A stretch of DNA of 64,000 nucleotides from Legionella lytica (GCF_023921225.1 NZ_CP071527.1:2993501-3057500), one strand, 5' to 3'. Numbered from the stretch's first letter, positions 44,143 to 54,565 are shown. Translations and numbers: made by a program. Notes: generated by a model from the sequence alone, not told the origin.

Positions 44143-45228
44143 GTGGCTCTTTTGTTCCTAGTACTCATATTGATTTACACCTTGATGCGAAATAGCCATA
44201 GCAAGCATCCAGACCATGTGCCAATGCTCGTTCGTGAAGGCAATCTCATCAAAATTCCTGAGCATTCACCACTTCGCTCACAATTAAATGTGCAAACCGT
44301 CAAAGCTTCTAACGCACCACACATTATTAAGCTTGCTGGAGTAATTGAAGCAGAACAAACACGTAATATACCCATTTTACCCCCATTAACAGGGCAACTG
44401 CTTAGCTTAAATACTCAACTTGGGGATGAGGTAAAAAAAGGTCAAGTTTTAGCGGTTATGCAATCCCCGGCCATGGCTCAGGCCTATGCCGATAAAATTA
44501 AAGCTCAAAGTGCATTAAAACAAGCGACGGAAGCCTGGGGCCGAGCACAAAAAGTCAACCGCGCCGGAGCAAACGCTGTTAAAGATGTAGAGCAAATAAA
44601 AAATACATACCTGCAAGCACAGGCAGAGATGCAACGTGCACAAGCAACGTTGGAAGCCTTAGGCCAAAATAAAGAGAATTTATTGCAAATAATGGCCCCT
44701 ATTGACGGTAAGATCACTATTTTAAATTATGGTAGTGGCGCTTATATCACCGATCAAACCACACCTATTTTCAATCTCTCAAATATTCATGCGGTATGGG
44801 TTACTGCATGTGTCCCAGAACAAACCATTCCCTGGGTCAAAAAAGACCAAAAAGTAAAAATACATGTAGCAGCCTATCCGCAGCAACATTGGGATGGCAC
44901 CATTACCTTTACCAATAATTTCCTGGATCCGGACACTCGTTGCAATAAATCACGGATTGCTCTGACTAATCCCGATGAGCGTTTACAGCCCAATATGTTT
45001 GCGACGGTCAATACCGAAATACCTCAGGATAAACAACCTATAATCCCGCTATCCGCTCTACTCATGCATAATGACACAACCTCCGTTTTTATTGAAACCG
45101 TCCCGTGGACCTTCACCCAACGTACCGTAGTACTCGGTCCTGAAGATAAAGAACATGTTCGTATTCGTTCAGGGCTAAAACCAGGCGATCGCATTGTGGC
45201 TGCGGGAGGGATACTTATCAATGATTGA
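44143..45228 (+). CDS. RND efflux periplasmic adaptor (CusB/CzcB type)
   Basis: A 361-residue membrane-fusion protein. A membrane anchor is at the start (VALLFLVLILIYTLM). The lipoyl half-motifs flank a helical hairpin: ILPPLTGQLLSLNTQLGDEVKKGQVLAVMQSP, then coiled coil 120-175, then IMAPIDGKITILNYGSGAYI. A beta-barrel and membrane-proximal domain follow. The start is the GTG at 44143, the first possible start after an in-frame stop; its ribosome site is weak. Metal-binding Met clusters of CusB are not evident. It links the inner-membrane pump to the outer-membrane channel and overlaps the pump gene by 8 bp. Confidence 0.85.
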   Translation: MALLFLVLILIYTLMRNSHSKHPDHVPMLVREGNLIKIPEHSPLRSQLNVQTVKASNAPHIIKLAGVIEAEQTRNIPILPPLTGQLLSLNTQLGDEVKKGQVLAVMQSPAMAQAYADKIKAQSALKQATEAWGRAQKVNRAGANAVKDVEQIKNTYLQAQAEMQRAQATLEALGQNKENLLQIMAPIDGKITILNYGSGAYITDQTTPIFNLSNIHAVWVTACVPEQTIPWVKKDQKVKIHVAAYPQQHWDGTITFTNNFLDPDTRCNKSRIALTNPDERLQPNMFATVNTEIPQDKQPIIPLSALLMHNDTTSVFIETVPWTFTQRTVVLGPEDKEHVRIRSGLKPGDRIVAAGGILIND

Positions 45229-48200
45229 TAAGCTGATTGCGCTGTGCTTTCGACGTCGCCACATTGCTTGGGGCGCCGCCATTTTGATTGGTATTTATGG
45301 TTATATTTCTAGCACCCAGATGACCATTGAAGCCTATCCTGAGCTCGATGACGTACGTGTTTCCATTGTTACCCAATTACCCGGATTAGCAGCCGAAGAA
45401 ATCGAACAACAAGTGACCGTTCCACTCGAGCGCGAGCTGGTTAGCGTACCCTACTTATCTGAATTACGCTCCAGCAGTACCTTTGCCCTCTCATTAATCA
45501 CCATGATCTTCAAAGATGAAGCAAGTGAGTATTTTGCCCGTGCCCGCGTCTTAGAAGCCTTAAGCTCATTGAGCCTTCCTGCTGGTATTCAACCAACGAT
45601 GAATCCCTTAACTGGCTCTGGCAGTGAAATCTACCGTTATACCTTAGAATCCAATACCAAAAATCTGATGGAATTATCTGAAATACAACGTTGGATTGTC
45701 ATGCCCGCCCTCAAACAAGTACCCGGGGTTGCCGAAGTCAATAATTTTGGAGGATTTACCAAAGAATACCAACTCACCCTAGACCCCATGAAATTACGGC
45801 GTTTTAATTTAGCCCTAGCGGATGTCACCAATGCGATTAACAATAATTCTGCCTTTGCTGGAGGCGGCCGTGTTTCTCGAGGGGAACAAAGCTACATCAT
45901 TCGTGGTATTGGACAAATTCGCACTCTAGACGAACTCGGTGCAGTAGTGGTTACCCAATATGAGGGAACTCCCATACTTATTCGTGATTTGGGACAGGTC
46001 GAGTTTGGGCATAAAGAGCGTGAAGGGATCCTCGGAAAAAACCACAATCCAGATACCATTGAAGGGATTGTCTTGATGCGTAAAGGACTAAATCCAGGAA
46101 AGGTTCTGGAAGGCTTACATGCAAAAATTGATTCCTTACAAGAGCGGCTAAAGCCAATGGGAGTATCCATTGTTCCTTATATTGATCGAGATGACTTAGT
46201 CCATTTAACAATTCATAAAATAACGCATACAGTTGTTGAAGGGATTGCCATCGTCTGCATTGTGCTTATGCTTTTTCTAGGAAGTTTCCGTAGCGCCATC
46301 GTCGTTACCGTGGCCATTCCCGCAGCTCTCGTATCCGTGTTCATTTTTATGAATTTAACGCGAATGCCCACCAATCTTTTCTCTTTAGGTGCGATTGATT
46401 TTGGGGTTATCGTTGATGGAGCCATTGTGGTAATGGAAACCATTTTGCGTCGCCGAGAAGCTCTCCCTAATACACCTTTGTCTGTAGACGATACCTTAAC
46501 TGCAACCAATCAAGTAGCACGTCCTATTTTCTTCGCCACCCTCATTATTATTTCTGCCTATTTACCTCTATTTGCCTTTGAACATGCCGAAGGAAAACTC
46601 TTTAGGCCGATGGCATACACGGTAAGCTTTGCACTTTTAGGTGCATTAGTCTGTTCTTTTGTCTTGATTCCTGGATTAGCTTACACTGCCTTACGTAAAC
46701 CACAGAAAATACCCCATAATCGTGTGCTCATCTGGCTAACCATACGCTATCGCGGCCTCTTACGTGATTTAATTAAACGTCCTGGCATTACCTATGCACT
46801 GGGCATCATTACTTTAGCTTTGATCATTGTACTTGGTGCCACTGCAGGCCGTGAGTTTTTACCCGAGCTCGATGAGGGAGCACTCTGGTTGCAAGCGGAC
46901 TTACCCTCTGGATTATCCCTGGAAAAAGGCAATGAAATGGCCAGCATTCTGCGGGAAACCCTATTAAAACATCTGAGGTTTCTTTTGTCGCGACCCAGCT
47001 GGGTAGAAATGACGATGGAACTGATCCATGGACGCCCTCACATATTGAGGCTCCAGTAGGTTTAAAACCTTATGGCGAATGGCCTAACGGGGAATCAAAA
47101 CAACAATTTATTTCCAGGCTTGCACACGAGTTTTCTCAAATGCCTGGATTTACGATCGGGATTAGTCAACCCATTGTCGATAACGTCAATGATCTGGTCG
47201 GTGGTGCACATAGCCCGCTTGCATTGAGGATTTATGGCACCGACTTACATGAAGCTCGTCGCATTGGCCGTGAAATCGTGAATGTGTTAAAAAGCATTAA
47301 AGGGACGGCGTCTGCGTCTATATTCCAAGAACCTCCAATTCCGCAAATTACGATTAAAGTCGATCGCGATAAGATTGCACGTTATGGAATCAATGTTACA
47401 GATGTAACCAACTTAATTCAAACCGGATTAGGTGGGGCCCCCATTACCCGAATTTATGTAGAAAACCGTAACTATAATGCAACGACGCGTTTTCCCAAGA
47501 CAGAAAAAAACAGCATCCAAGCTCTAGGTAATTTATTTATAAACAGTGCTAATGGAGCAAAAATCCCCTTAGCCGAACTAGCCACCTTAGAATATCGCAC
47601 CGGTGAAAGTAATATTGCGCATGAACAAGGTGAGCGTGAAGTCACGGTTCGCATGGATAATCGTGGGCGCGATCTGACCTCCTACCTTAATGAAGCCAAA
47701 CAGAAAATTGCTGAAAAAGTACAGTTTGATAAGAAGCAATTCCGCTTAGAATGGGCTGGGCAATTTCAAAGCCAAGAACGCGCAGAAAAACGTTTGGTCT
47801 ATATTCTTGGGCTCATGCTCATACTGATGGGTTTGCTTTTGTTCTTCGAATTTCAAAAATTACATTTAGTATTTCTCATTCTTGGGGTCGTTCCCATGGC
47901 AACCTTGGGTGGACTTGTTACCCTCCACTTCACCGGTGAAACTATCAATGTTGCAACTGCCGTAGGCTTTATTGCCTTATTTGGCGTTTCGATACAAAAT
48001 GCCATTATCATGGTTGCCAATATCCGCCGGGTGCGCAAACTAAATCCCTCGCTTAATCGTGCAGTAATTGATGGGGCCGCTGAACGTCTGCGTCCAGTGC
48101 TCATGACAGCAACCGTCGCCTCTTTTGGCATGCTGCCTGCAGCCTTGGCTACTGGGGTGGGAACGGATGTGCAGCGCGGCTTGGCAACAGTCATTGTTGG

Positions 48201-48318
48201 CGGTTTAGCTGTATCGACCTTGTTAACCCTATTTATTTTACCTACCTATTATTACGCCTTAGCTCGTTATTTTGAACACAAACATCCTAAAGTACGTCGC
48301 AGGGGAAGACAACCATGA
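45221..48318 (+). pseudogene. RND efflux pump (CzcA/CusA family), one frameshift
   Basis: An RND pump of about 1030 residues that would be complete but for one frameshift near 46973. The first part has the pump start (LIALCFRRRHIAWGAAILIG), EEIEQQVTVPLERELVSVPY and the helix-4 region AIDFGVIVDGAIVVMETILRR, the D-containing block of heavy-metal RND pumps. After KHL the frame shifts by one base: HPEVSFVATQLGRNDDGTD is expected and is readable in the next frame, which runs through to 48318 with RITYVENR-like and GVSIQNAIIMVANIRRVR segments. It begins 8 bp inside the adaptor gene. It is either inactivated or a one-base sequencing error. The substrate may be a metal ion. Confidence 0.8.
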
Positions 48319-49781
48319 TGCATGGTCTAATACGCATAGGATTATTGCTATTCTTACTCAATAGTTGTGCCGTGGGGCCAAACTATAAGAGGCCGGCAAC
48401 TCCACTGCCTCAAAGTTATACCAAACCCGCCCCAGTTACTAAAACCGCTGCGAGTAAAACACAATTTGGTGCAGCACAATCGTTTATCGCCAATCAAGAA
48501 TTACCCGCACAATGGTGGCGATTATTTAATTCCGAGCCATTGAATGAATTGGTCGCGGCAAGTCTGCACAACAATCCCACCCTTAGTGCAGCCCAAGAGG
48601 CTCTACATTCGGCGTTAGAAAATGCTTACTCAGAACGAGGAGCACTTCTACCGGTGGTGGGCTTCTCATTTAACCCCACCACACAAAAAACGGCTGATAT
48701 TCTCACCAGCGTACTGGCCAGCAATCAATATCGATATTCGCTGTATACCGGACAAGTGTTTGTCTCCTATACCATTGACGTCTTTGGTGGAACCCGGCGG
48801 CAACTGGAATCATTAATGGCACAGGCCGAATTTCAACACGTCCAACTAGAAGCCACTTATCTAACCTTAACAGCCAATGTAGTGAGTGCCGCCATCCAAG
48901 AAGCCGCATTACGAGAGCAAATTACTACGACCGAAAAAATTATTGCCGAACAAAAAAGAATCTTAGCAATTACACAACAACAATTAAGATTAGGCGACAC
49001 CGCCCTTGCCAATGTAGCCGCCCAACAAACAGCTCTAGCCACATCAATAGCAAGCCTGTCTCCGTTGCAAAAACAATTGGCTATTCAACGGGATTTATTA
49101 AATTCACTCACTGGCCATTTTCCTGATGATCAACACACACCCCAAGTTTATTTGAGTTCATTACATTTACCCACGCAACTGCCAATCTCCATTCCCTCAA
49201 CCCTCATTGAACATCGTCCAGATATTCGTGCAGCAGAAGCACAAATGCATGCAGCAAATGCGTTGATTGGCGTTGCCATCGCCAATCGCCTACCCAATTT
49301 TACAATTGATGCCACCAACTTAGGAACGGCAGCAACTACACTTGCCACGTTACTGCGACCAGATACTCGCTTTTGGGCTCTAGCAGGCATAATTACACAG
49401 CCAATTTTCAACGGCGGAGCACTGCGTCATAAGCAACGAGCAGCAGAGGCGACCTACAGACAAGCAGCAGCACAATACCGTTCCACGGTGATCAACGCCT
49501 ATCAAAATGTAGCTGATACATTAAAAGCGTTGCAGGCAGACGCCCTTGCCTTGGATGCAGCCAATAAAGCAGAGCAGGCTGCGCAGACTAGTCTTAGAAT
49601 TTATCAACGTCAATTGGCACTAGGAGATACTAGCCAAATAGCCTTACTCCTTAGTCAGCAAACATATCAACAGGCTAAATTCAATTTAATTCAAGCCCAG
49701 GCAAATCGCCTGTCAGATACCGTCGCTTTATTTCAAGCTCTGGGCGGTGGATGGCAACAAAGTCAGAATCAGAAAAAATAA
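48315..49781 (+). CDS. Outer-membrane efflux lipoprotein (NodT/CusC, TolC family)
   Basis: A 488-residue outer-membrane factor. The N-terminus has a lipobox LLNSC followed by AVGPNYKRPATPLP, the standard start of NodT-family lipoproteins. WWRLFNSEPLNELVAASLHNNPTL opens the first TolC repeat, and PSTLIEHRPDIRAAEAQMHAANALIG with QPIFNGGALRHKQRAAEATY mark the second. It overlaps the pump gene by 4 bp, so the three genes form an adaptor-pump-channel operon. It exports the pump substrate across the outer membrane. Confidence 0.93.
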   Translation: MMHGLIRIGLLLFLLNSCAVGPNYKRPATPLPQSYTKPAPVTKTAASKTQFGAAQSFIANQELPAQWWRLFNSEPLNELVAASLHNNPTLSAAQEALHSALENAYSERGALLPVVGFSFNPTTQKTADILTSVLASNQYRYSLYTGQVFVSYTIDVFGGTRRQLESLMAQAEFQHVQLEATYLTLTANVVSAAIQEAALREQITTTEKIIAEQKRILAITQQQLRLGDTALANVAAQQTALATSIASLSPLQKQLAIQRDLLNSLTGHFPDDQHTPQVYLSSLHLPTQLPISIPSTLIEHRPDIRAAEAQMHAANALIGVAIANRLPNFTIDATNLGTAATTLATLLRPDTRFWALAGIITQPIFNGGALRHKQRAAEATYRQAAAQYRSTVINAYQNVADTLKALQADALALDAANKAEQAAQTSLRIYQRQLALGDTSQIALLLSQQTYQQAKFNLIQAQANRLSDTVALFQALGGGWQQSQNQKK

Positions 49782-49792
49782 TCAAATCAATT

Positions 49793-49852
49793 GTAGCCTG
49801 GATGCAACGCAGCGAATTCCTTACGCCATTAGTTGCAAGTAATCAGGCTACC
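49793..49852. repeat. Degenerate palindromic repeat (gtagcctgga...aatcaggctac)
   Basis: GTAGCCTGGATGCAACGCAG at the left and agtaatcaggctac at the right; GTAGCCTG and CAGGCTAC pair. The middle has gaattccttacgcc. It lies between convergent genes. Confidence 0.5.
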
Positions 49853-49864
49853 GCGAATAGATGT

Positions 49865-50830
49865 CTACACCCCATACGGAAGTAATCTATCCTCTTCTTC
49901 ATCTTGAATCGATAAAACCGGTGTTCTTACGGCCTTAATTAGCCTGCGATCACGCGCTTCTAATTCTTTTTTCGCAAAAAAATTACTTAGCAAATACGCG
50001 CTCGAACCACCTAGAGAGCTGGCTGTTACCGAAACCGGAGGAGCTATGGGAGCAGGACCGTTTTCTTTAAAGAAAAACCCGCCGCCGCCAGTAACATTGG
50101 CAGCACCTTTGACTGCCATATCCAAAAATAAAGACACATTGCCAATGTAAGGTATATCCACGGTTATTTGTTGAGGGTCTAAGGTAACGTCTACTGGATA
50201 AGTAGTGGTTGTAAGCGGTCCATGATAATAAGTACTGTGTGCATGCTGCTCTCCTTGAATCGGATATGTCAGCTGCAACGCGGAATTCAATAAGCTAGAA
50301 TAATAAGCCAAACAAATTCCTGCATTATAACTTAGCATGGCAATCATAAGTGAACTACTCAGAGAGGTTATCTGCGATTGCAAAAATTCACGAGCCACTG
50401 GTCGTTCAATTTGTGTGCCATAATTTAGCTGTGTAAATTGATCATCTTCACGGTATTGTTGGACTTTTTTAAGCGTGCTCCCTAACCCCTTAAGGACAAT
50501 CCCCGAACTTAGAATCACGGCACTAGCCGTGTAGATCATCCCCGATTCAACATAATCGCTTAGGTGATACAGTTTCTCGCCATCCATTGCCTTGCTGACC
50601 CGCAGTGGCAAGGTATAGTTAATACCAAATAGATGGTCTAAATTCCCTGATATTTCTAATCCACCCCAACCAACCGCTGAACCCGCATATGAGGCCTGAA
50701 AGGTCTTATCAATCGCTTGAGCTGCGGCAAACCCCATCCCCCCGACACTACACGCAATCGAGCCTGCGGTATCCAATACACTTGCTGCCGTATTAATTGC
50801 AACATTGATAATACTCCCCATCCATCCCAT
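49865..50830 (-). CDS. Uncharacterised Gly/Ala-rich membrane-associated protein
   Basis: A 321-residue protein from ATG 50830, which has AAGGATT upstream; an earlier in-frame start exists at 50887. It is rich in Gly, Ala and Ser, with mildly hydrophobic helices at about 3-40, 95-125 and 155-185, the last containing SLMIAMLSYNAGICLAYYSS. A Gly run (VTGGGGFFFKENGPAP) lies near 260. The tail is charged (SIQDEEEDRLLPYGV). No family is recognised. It may insert in membranes and could be an effector. Confidence 0.55.
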   Translation of the reverse strand: MGWMGSIINVAINTAASVLDTAGSIACSVGGMGFAAAQAIDKTFQASYAGSAVGWGGLEISGNLDHLFGINYTLPLRVSKAMDGEKLYHLSDYVESGMIYTASAVILSSGIVLKGLGSTLKKVQQYREDDQFTQLNYGTQIERPVAREFLQSQITSLSSSLMIAMLSYNAGICLAYYSSLLNSALQLTYPIQGEQHAHSTYYHGPLTTTTYPVDVTLDPQQITVDIPYIGNVSLFLDMAVKGAANVTGGGGFFFKENGPAPIAPPVSVTASSLGGSSAYLLSNFFAKKELEARDRRLIKAVRTPVLSIQDEEEDRLLPYGV

Positions 50831-51020
50831 AGCATAAATCCTTGTACATACTATAAAGTCCCTTGATTTGTCAGTATCCATAGACAAAGAGAAATCAAAC
50901 CAAACCGGAAACGGTCCGTTGTATCAAATCATAAGTATTTCATGCCGTCAATGAGAAGGGATTGATCTATGTAGATAAAAAAAGACCCAGTCGTAAAACT
51001 TTTACACCTAATAATGCACC

Positions 51021-51788
51021 TTATTGCTTTAATAATGGACTTATCCTATTGATCTGATTAGTAAAAATCCACGAAATACCTCGATTTAATTCACGATATA
51101 AGCTGTTTTTGGAATCAACAAAACCCACCCCGACAATTTGTTGTGCGGCAACTAAACGATGAACGGATTTATTCGTGATCAATAAATAATGTCCGAGCAC
51201 TCCTCCATAATGCTGACTCAGACTCAAATCACAAAAAGTACCCACATTGTTATGTACGGCTACGAGTAATAAAGCCTGCTTAGGAACGTGTGATAAGCAC
51301 TGAAAGCATTCATCCTTTAAACTAAGTAAGTGATAATCCGTTACTGGCGTCAGGTCATGCAAACTGGCAAGCAAAGCGTCCTCATTAGGCAATGGTACTT
51401 TTAATTCGATAAATAAATGCAGTCGCCCGCCAAATTCAGCAACCACTTCGGCAAGAGTTGGTATTTGAGGAACGTGAGCACGTAACTCGGAAAAAGATAC
51501 CTCGGCAATAGTTAGATCTCGACCCCATAAGCGTTTTAAGGTTGGGTCATGATTCACCACCAACACTTGATCGGCCGTTGCATGCACATCCAACTCAATG
51601 CCCCAGCATCCAGCTTGTGCTGCCAAACGAAACGCCGTCAGCGTATTTTCCATAACGCCATGTGCATGATCATGAGCCCCTCGATGCGCGATTATACGTG
51701 CAGCGGATACCTGCTCCAGTTGTGGTTTTTTTCTAGGAAGCAAAGCAAAATAAGCATCGAGCATTTTTTCCAAAAATATAAGCGACAT
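51021..51788 (-). CDS. Glycerophosphodiester phosphodiesterase (UgpQ-like)
   Basis: A 255-residue GDPD-family TIM barrel. Catalytic residues are visible in RIIAHRGAHDHAHGVMENTLTAF (the HRG His and ENT Glu) and GIELDVHATADQVLVVNHDPTL (metal Glu and Asp, second catalytic His). RLHLFIELKVP supplies another metal Glu. It cuts glycerophosphodiesters to glycerol-3-phosphate and an alcohol. There is no signal peptide, so it is cytoplasmic like UgpQ. Single gene. Confidence 0.9.
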   Translation of the reverse strand: MSLIFLEKMLDAYFALLPRKKPQLEQVSAARIIAHRGAHDHAHGVMENTLTAFRLAAQAGCWGIELDVHATADQVLVVNHDPTLKRLWGRDLTIAEVSFSELRAHVPQIPTLAEVVAEFGGRLHLFIELKVPLPNEDALLASLHDLTPVTDYHLLSLKDECFQCLSHVPKQALLLVAVHNNVGTFCDLSLSQHYGGVLGHYLLITNKSVHRLVAAQQIVGVGFVDSKNSLYRELNRGISWIFTNQINRISPLLKQ

Positions 51789-51964
51789 GAGCCGACCTCA
51801 AGTGGGTGATTATTCCATTCTATGCAGGGCACTTTAAAAAGGCAAAAATAGCGGATAATAATGAGAATTTTCATGAAAACTATTCCATTAATAGGCCTAA
51901 TTGTGTAAAAATAATTAGTTTTTTAAATCTACACACGAGGGTAGATTATTACTGAGACTTGGAT

Positions 51965-52933
51965 ATGCCCTTAATTACCACTGATGTCGATCTCGCCGTC
52001 CGCGATTTACGCGCGGGAAACCCCGTTGCCATACCTACAGAAACAGTCTATGGTTTAGCTGCTCCAATTGATAACGAACACGCGATTAGGGCTGTTTTTG
52101 CGATGAAAAATAGACCCCTAAATCATCCATTGATCGTCCACGTAGCTCCTAATTGGGATTTATCCTCGCTCGTTGAACACGTTCCGGATTATGCCAAACA
52201 ACTTATTAACGCATTTTGGCCTGGCCCCTTAACCTTAGTTTTGCGCTGCAAGCCAGAGCAAGTAAACCCGATTATTACGGGAGGGCAAAACACCGTAGCC
52301 ATTCGCTGCCCAGCTCACCCTCTTGCTCAAGAACTATTAAGCAAATTACAAACTCCTGTGGTTGCACCTTCAGCAAACCCTTTTGGCAAAGTAAGCCCAA
52401 CCACTGCAATGCATGTAAAAGAATCGTTTTCTGAACAGGAATTAACGATATTGGATGGTGGTCGTTGCACAGTAGGAATCGAGTCCACAATAGTGGATGC
52501 CAGCACCCCAGAAACCTATCAAATATTGCGCCATGGGCTTATCGATGAACAGGCCATTGCCACCGTTATTACAACACTATCAACTAACCAGCAAAGTACT
52601 CTTCGTGTTCCAGGCAAATTAGATAGCCATTATCAGCCTCATAAAACCTTATATTATTTCGCTGACTACGAACATCTTGCGCAATTTTGCCAACAAAGCA
52701 ACGAGGCCATCTATGCGATTGCCAGCAAACAACCACCAACGATTGCTGCACAGCATTATCATCAATTGGCAGATAATCCCGAACAAGCGGCCTTTGATTT
52801 ATACTATCAGTTAAGGCAAGCAGATGCCTCCACAGCACAATGCATTGTCATCGAGCTACCTCCAGCAACAGGTATGTGGCAAGGAGTCCGAGAACGAATT
52901 TTAAAAGCTGGTGTTCCTTACTCGCAAGAATAA
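51965..52933 (+). CDS. L-threonylcarbamoyladenylate synthase, Sua5 type
   Basis: A 322-residue Sua5/YwlC/YrdC-family enzyme. The catalytic domain has GNPVAIPTETVYGLAAPIDNE, FAMKNRPLNHPLIVHV (the KxR...SxNHPL nucleotide-binding block) and PTVVAPSANPFGKVSPT. TVGIESTIVDAS opens the ending of the YrdC domain and a Sua5 C-terminal domain follows (residues 215-322), which separates it from short TsaC. It makes the threonylcarbamoyl-AMP used for t6A37 in ANN-decoding tRNAs. ATG 51965 is taken; a TTG two codons earlier is possible. Confidence 0.92.
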   Translation: MPLITTDVDLAVRDLRAGNPVAIPTETVYGLAAPIDNEHAIRAVFAMKNRPLNHPLIVHVAPNWDLSSLVEHVPDYAKQLINAFWPGPLTLVLRCKPEQVNPIITGGQNTVAIRCPAHPLAQELLSKLQTPVVAPSANPFGKVSPTTAMHVKESFSEQELTILDGGRCTVGIESTIVDASTPETYQILRHGLIDEQAIATVITTLSTNQQSTLRVPGKLDSHYQPHKTLYYFADYEHLAQFCQQSNEAIYAIASKQPPTIAAQHYHQLADNPEQAAFDLYYQLRQADASTAQCIVIELPPATGMWQGVRERILKAGVPYSQE

Positions 52934-52937
52934 AGCA

Positions 52938-52968
52938 CGTAGCCCGTATTACGCTAATACGGGCTACG
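52938..52968. terminator. Perfect hairpin after the Sua5 gene
   Basis: CGTAGCCCGTATT (52938-52950) pairs perfectly with AATACGGGCTACG (52956-52968) around a 5-base loop. It is 4 bp after the Sua5 stop. It shares the gtagcc/ggctac ends with the intergenic palindromic repeats and may both terminate and belong to that family. Confidence 0.6.
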
Positions 52969-53022
52969 ACGATGCATCCCGTAGACAAGCAACACCACTT
53001 CGAAAAAATGAGCTAAAAACCA

Positions 53023-53051
53023 TTGACAGTATCTCAAAATATGAGTAACTT
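53023..53051 (+). promoter_or_regulatory. Sigma-70 promoter of tRNA-Leu
   Basis: TTGACA (53023-53028, perfect -35) and TAACTT (53046-53051) with a 17-bp spacer, ending 10 bp before the tRNA. Confidence 0.7.
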
Positions 53052-53061
53052 AGCCGCCAAT

Positions 53062-53148
53062 GCCGAGGTGGTGGAATTGGTAGACACGCTAGCTTCAGGT
53101 GCTAGTGGGGGTAACCCCGTGGAGGTTCGAGTCCTCTTCTCGGTACCA
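53062..53148 (+). tRNA. tRNA-Leu (anticodon CAG)
   Basis: An 87-nt class II tRNA. The D-arm region GTGGTGGAATTGGTAGACAC is typical of tRNA-Leu, the anticodon stem-loop GCTAGC-TTCAGGT-GCTAG places CAG at 53096-53098, a long variable arm (TGGGGGTAACCCCGT) follows, then the T arm GGAGGTTCGAGTCCTC and an encoded CCA end. No integrase or att-like repeat flanks it. Confidence 0.97.
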
Positions 53149-53480
53149 TTCAAAGAAATAAAAAACACATCCTAAAAACGTCTTCCCTGCTTAAACCAAA
53201 TAAACGTCCCTTAGACACACTACATAAAAACTATGCTTCTTCACAGTTAAGTCTGCGTTAATAAGAATATGTTAAACGAACGTCATAAAACTAGCGATCC
53301 TGACGCGATCAAACAATAACCTCCATTTTTTGGACTTAGCACTGAGAGGCAAAGAAGCGGCAGCAATGTTGCATACTAAGATAAGTTCAGGAAATTCGGC
53401 TCGTACTTTAATTTAGCAGTGGCCAGCAATCCGATAATACAATACACTTTTGAGGATACTAACTACTCAAGGATTGTGTG
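53149..53480. other. 332-bp region after tRNA-Leu
   Basis: I see no gene, second tRNA or strong hairpin. It should contain the promoter of the ornithine cyclodeaminase-like gene, whose CAAGGATTG ribosome site ends the region. Confidence 0.5.
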
Positions 53481-54452
53481 ATGACGGTGCAATTGCTTTC
53501 TCTTAATGACGTTAAGCAAAGTATTAATATGCTCCAAGCTATTGAGGCGATGGAGCGCGCTTTTATTCAATTAGCAGAAAACCAAGTTAAATTACCTTTA
53601 CGAACAGGAATCACTATTGATAAAGAGCAGGCGCTCACGCTCACCATGCCCGCTTATCTTGCCGCAGATAACGCTTTAGGTTTAAAAGTTGTTTCCATTT
53701 TCCCGAATAACTCCACCCGAAATAAACCCTCCATTACTGGTTTTATCATGCTACTTGATGCTCAGACCGGAGAGCCCAAAGCCTTAATGGATGCGGGATT
53801 TTTAACAGCCCTGCGAACTGGAGCAGTCTCTGGTTTAGCTACAAAATATTTTGCGCCAGAGAATGCCTCCCATGCAGCAATTATTGGCTCAGGCGTGCAG
53901 GCAGAAACCCAATTAGAAGCAATAACTGCCGTACGCGATATAACTAAAGTATCCGTATGGTCTCGTGACCTGAAAAAAGCACAGAAATTTGCTGATAAAT
54001 TTGCTGATCGTTACGAGATTAAGGCTTATGAATCACTATCCGTAGCAGTTAAACATGCTGATATTATTTGTACGGCAACGGGCAGTAACGAGCCATTAAT
54101 TCATCTTAAAGACCTTCAAGATCATGCACATATTAATGCAATTGGCTCTCACACAGTGAATATGAAAGAAATCGATAATAACGTATTAGGAACAGCATTG
54201 GTTATTGCCGATCAGCTGAGTGCAGTCTTGGCAGAGTCTGGGGAAATTATGAGCGCAATTGCGCAAAAGCAGCTTCAGCCTGAATCAATTATTGAGCTTG
54301 GCTCTTGGTTGCTGCATAAAAATGCTGAAGATAAAAATCGTCTTACAGTTTTTAAATCCGTGGGCTTATCCATCCAAGATGTTAGTGTGGCCTCTGTGGT
54401 GTATCACAATGCAATGACAAAAAACCTGGGTACTGCTTTTGCGTTGAGTTAA
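53481..54452 (+). CDS. Ornithine cyclodeaminase/mu-crystallin family protein
   Basis: A 323-residue protein. The N-terminal half has EAMERAFIQLAENQVKLPLR and LTMPAYLAADNALGLKVVSI with the conserved substrate Arg and Lys. The Rossmann half has AAIIGSGVQAETQLEAITAVRDI (NAD-binding GxGxQ) and ADIICTATGSNEPL, then INAIGSHTVNMKEIDNNVL. The family includes ornithine cyclodeaminase, alanine and lysine dehydrogenases and ketimine reductases, and the sequence does not settle which. ATG 53481 is used; GTG three bases earlier is possible. Single gene. Confidence 0.88.
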   Translation: MTVQLLSLNDVKQSINMLQAIEAMERAFIQLAENQVKLPLRTGITIDKEQALTLTMPAYLAADNALGLKVVSIFPNNSTRNKPSITGFIMLLDAQTGEPKALMDAGFLTALRTGAVSGLATKYFAPENASHAAIIGSGVQAETQLEAITAVRDITKVSVWSRDLKKAQKFADKFADRYEIKAYESLSVAVKHADIICTATGSNEPLIHLKDLQDHAHINAIGSHTVNMKEIDNNVLGTALVIADQLSAVLAESGEIMSAIAQKQLQPESIIELGSWLLHKNAEDKNRLTVFKSVGLSIQDVSVASVVYHNAMTKNLGTAFALS

Positions 54453-54474
54453 AAGAAAACTATATGGTATCTCA

Positions 54475-54548
54475 TAGGCTGGGCTGGCAGCATGACTGGT
54501 ATTGGGAATCATTCAAGCTCAGTTTGCGGGGCTTCTCAGCCCAGCCTA
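54475..54548. terminator. Long-loop hairpin after the cyclodeaminase-like gene
   Basis: TAGGCTGGGCTG (54475-54486) and CAGCCCAGCCTA (54537-54548) pair perfectly over 12 bp across a 50-base loop. It sits between convergent genes and has ends like the intergenic palindromic repeats. Confidence 0.5.
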
Positions 54549-54565
54549 CAGAGGAAGACCCAATC

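Noticed and set aside
45637..46509. Several minus-strand open frames of 68-98 codons inside the RND pump gene.
   Set aside because: They are shadows of the pump coding frame with biased composition and no ribosome sites or homology.
53062..53148. tRNA-Leu as an integration site of a genomic island.
   Set aside because: No integrase gene or repeat of the tRNA 3' end is seen nearby, and the flanking genes look ordinary.
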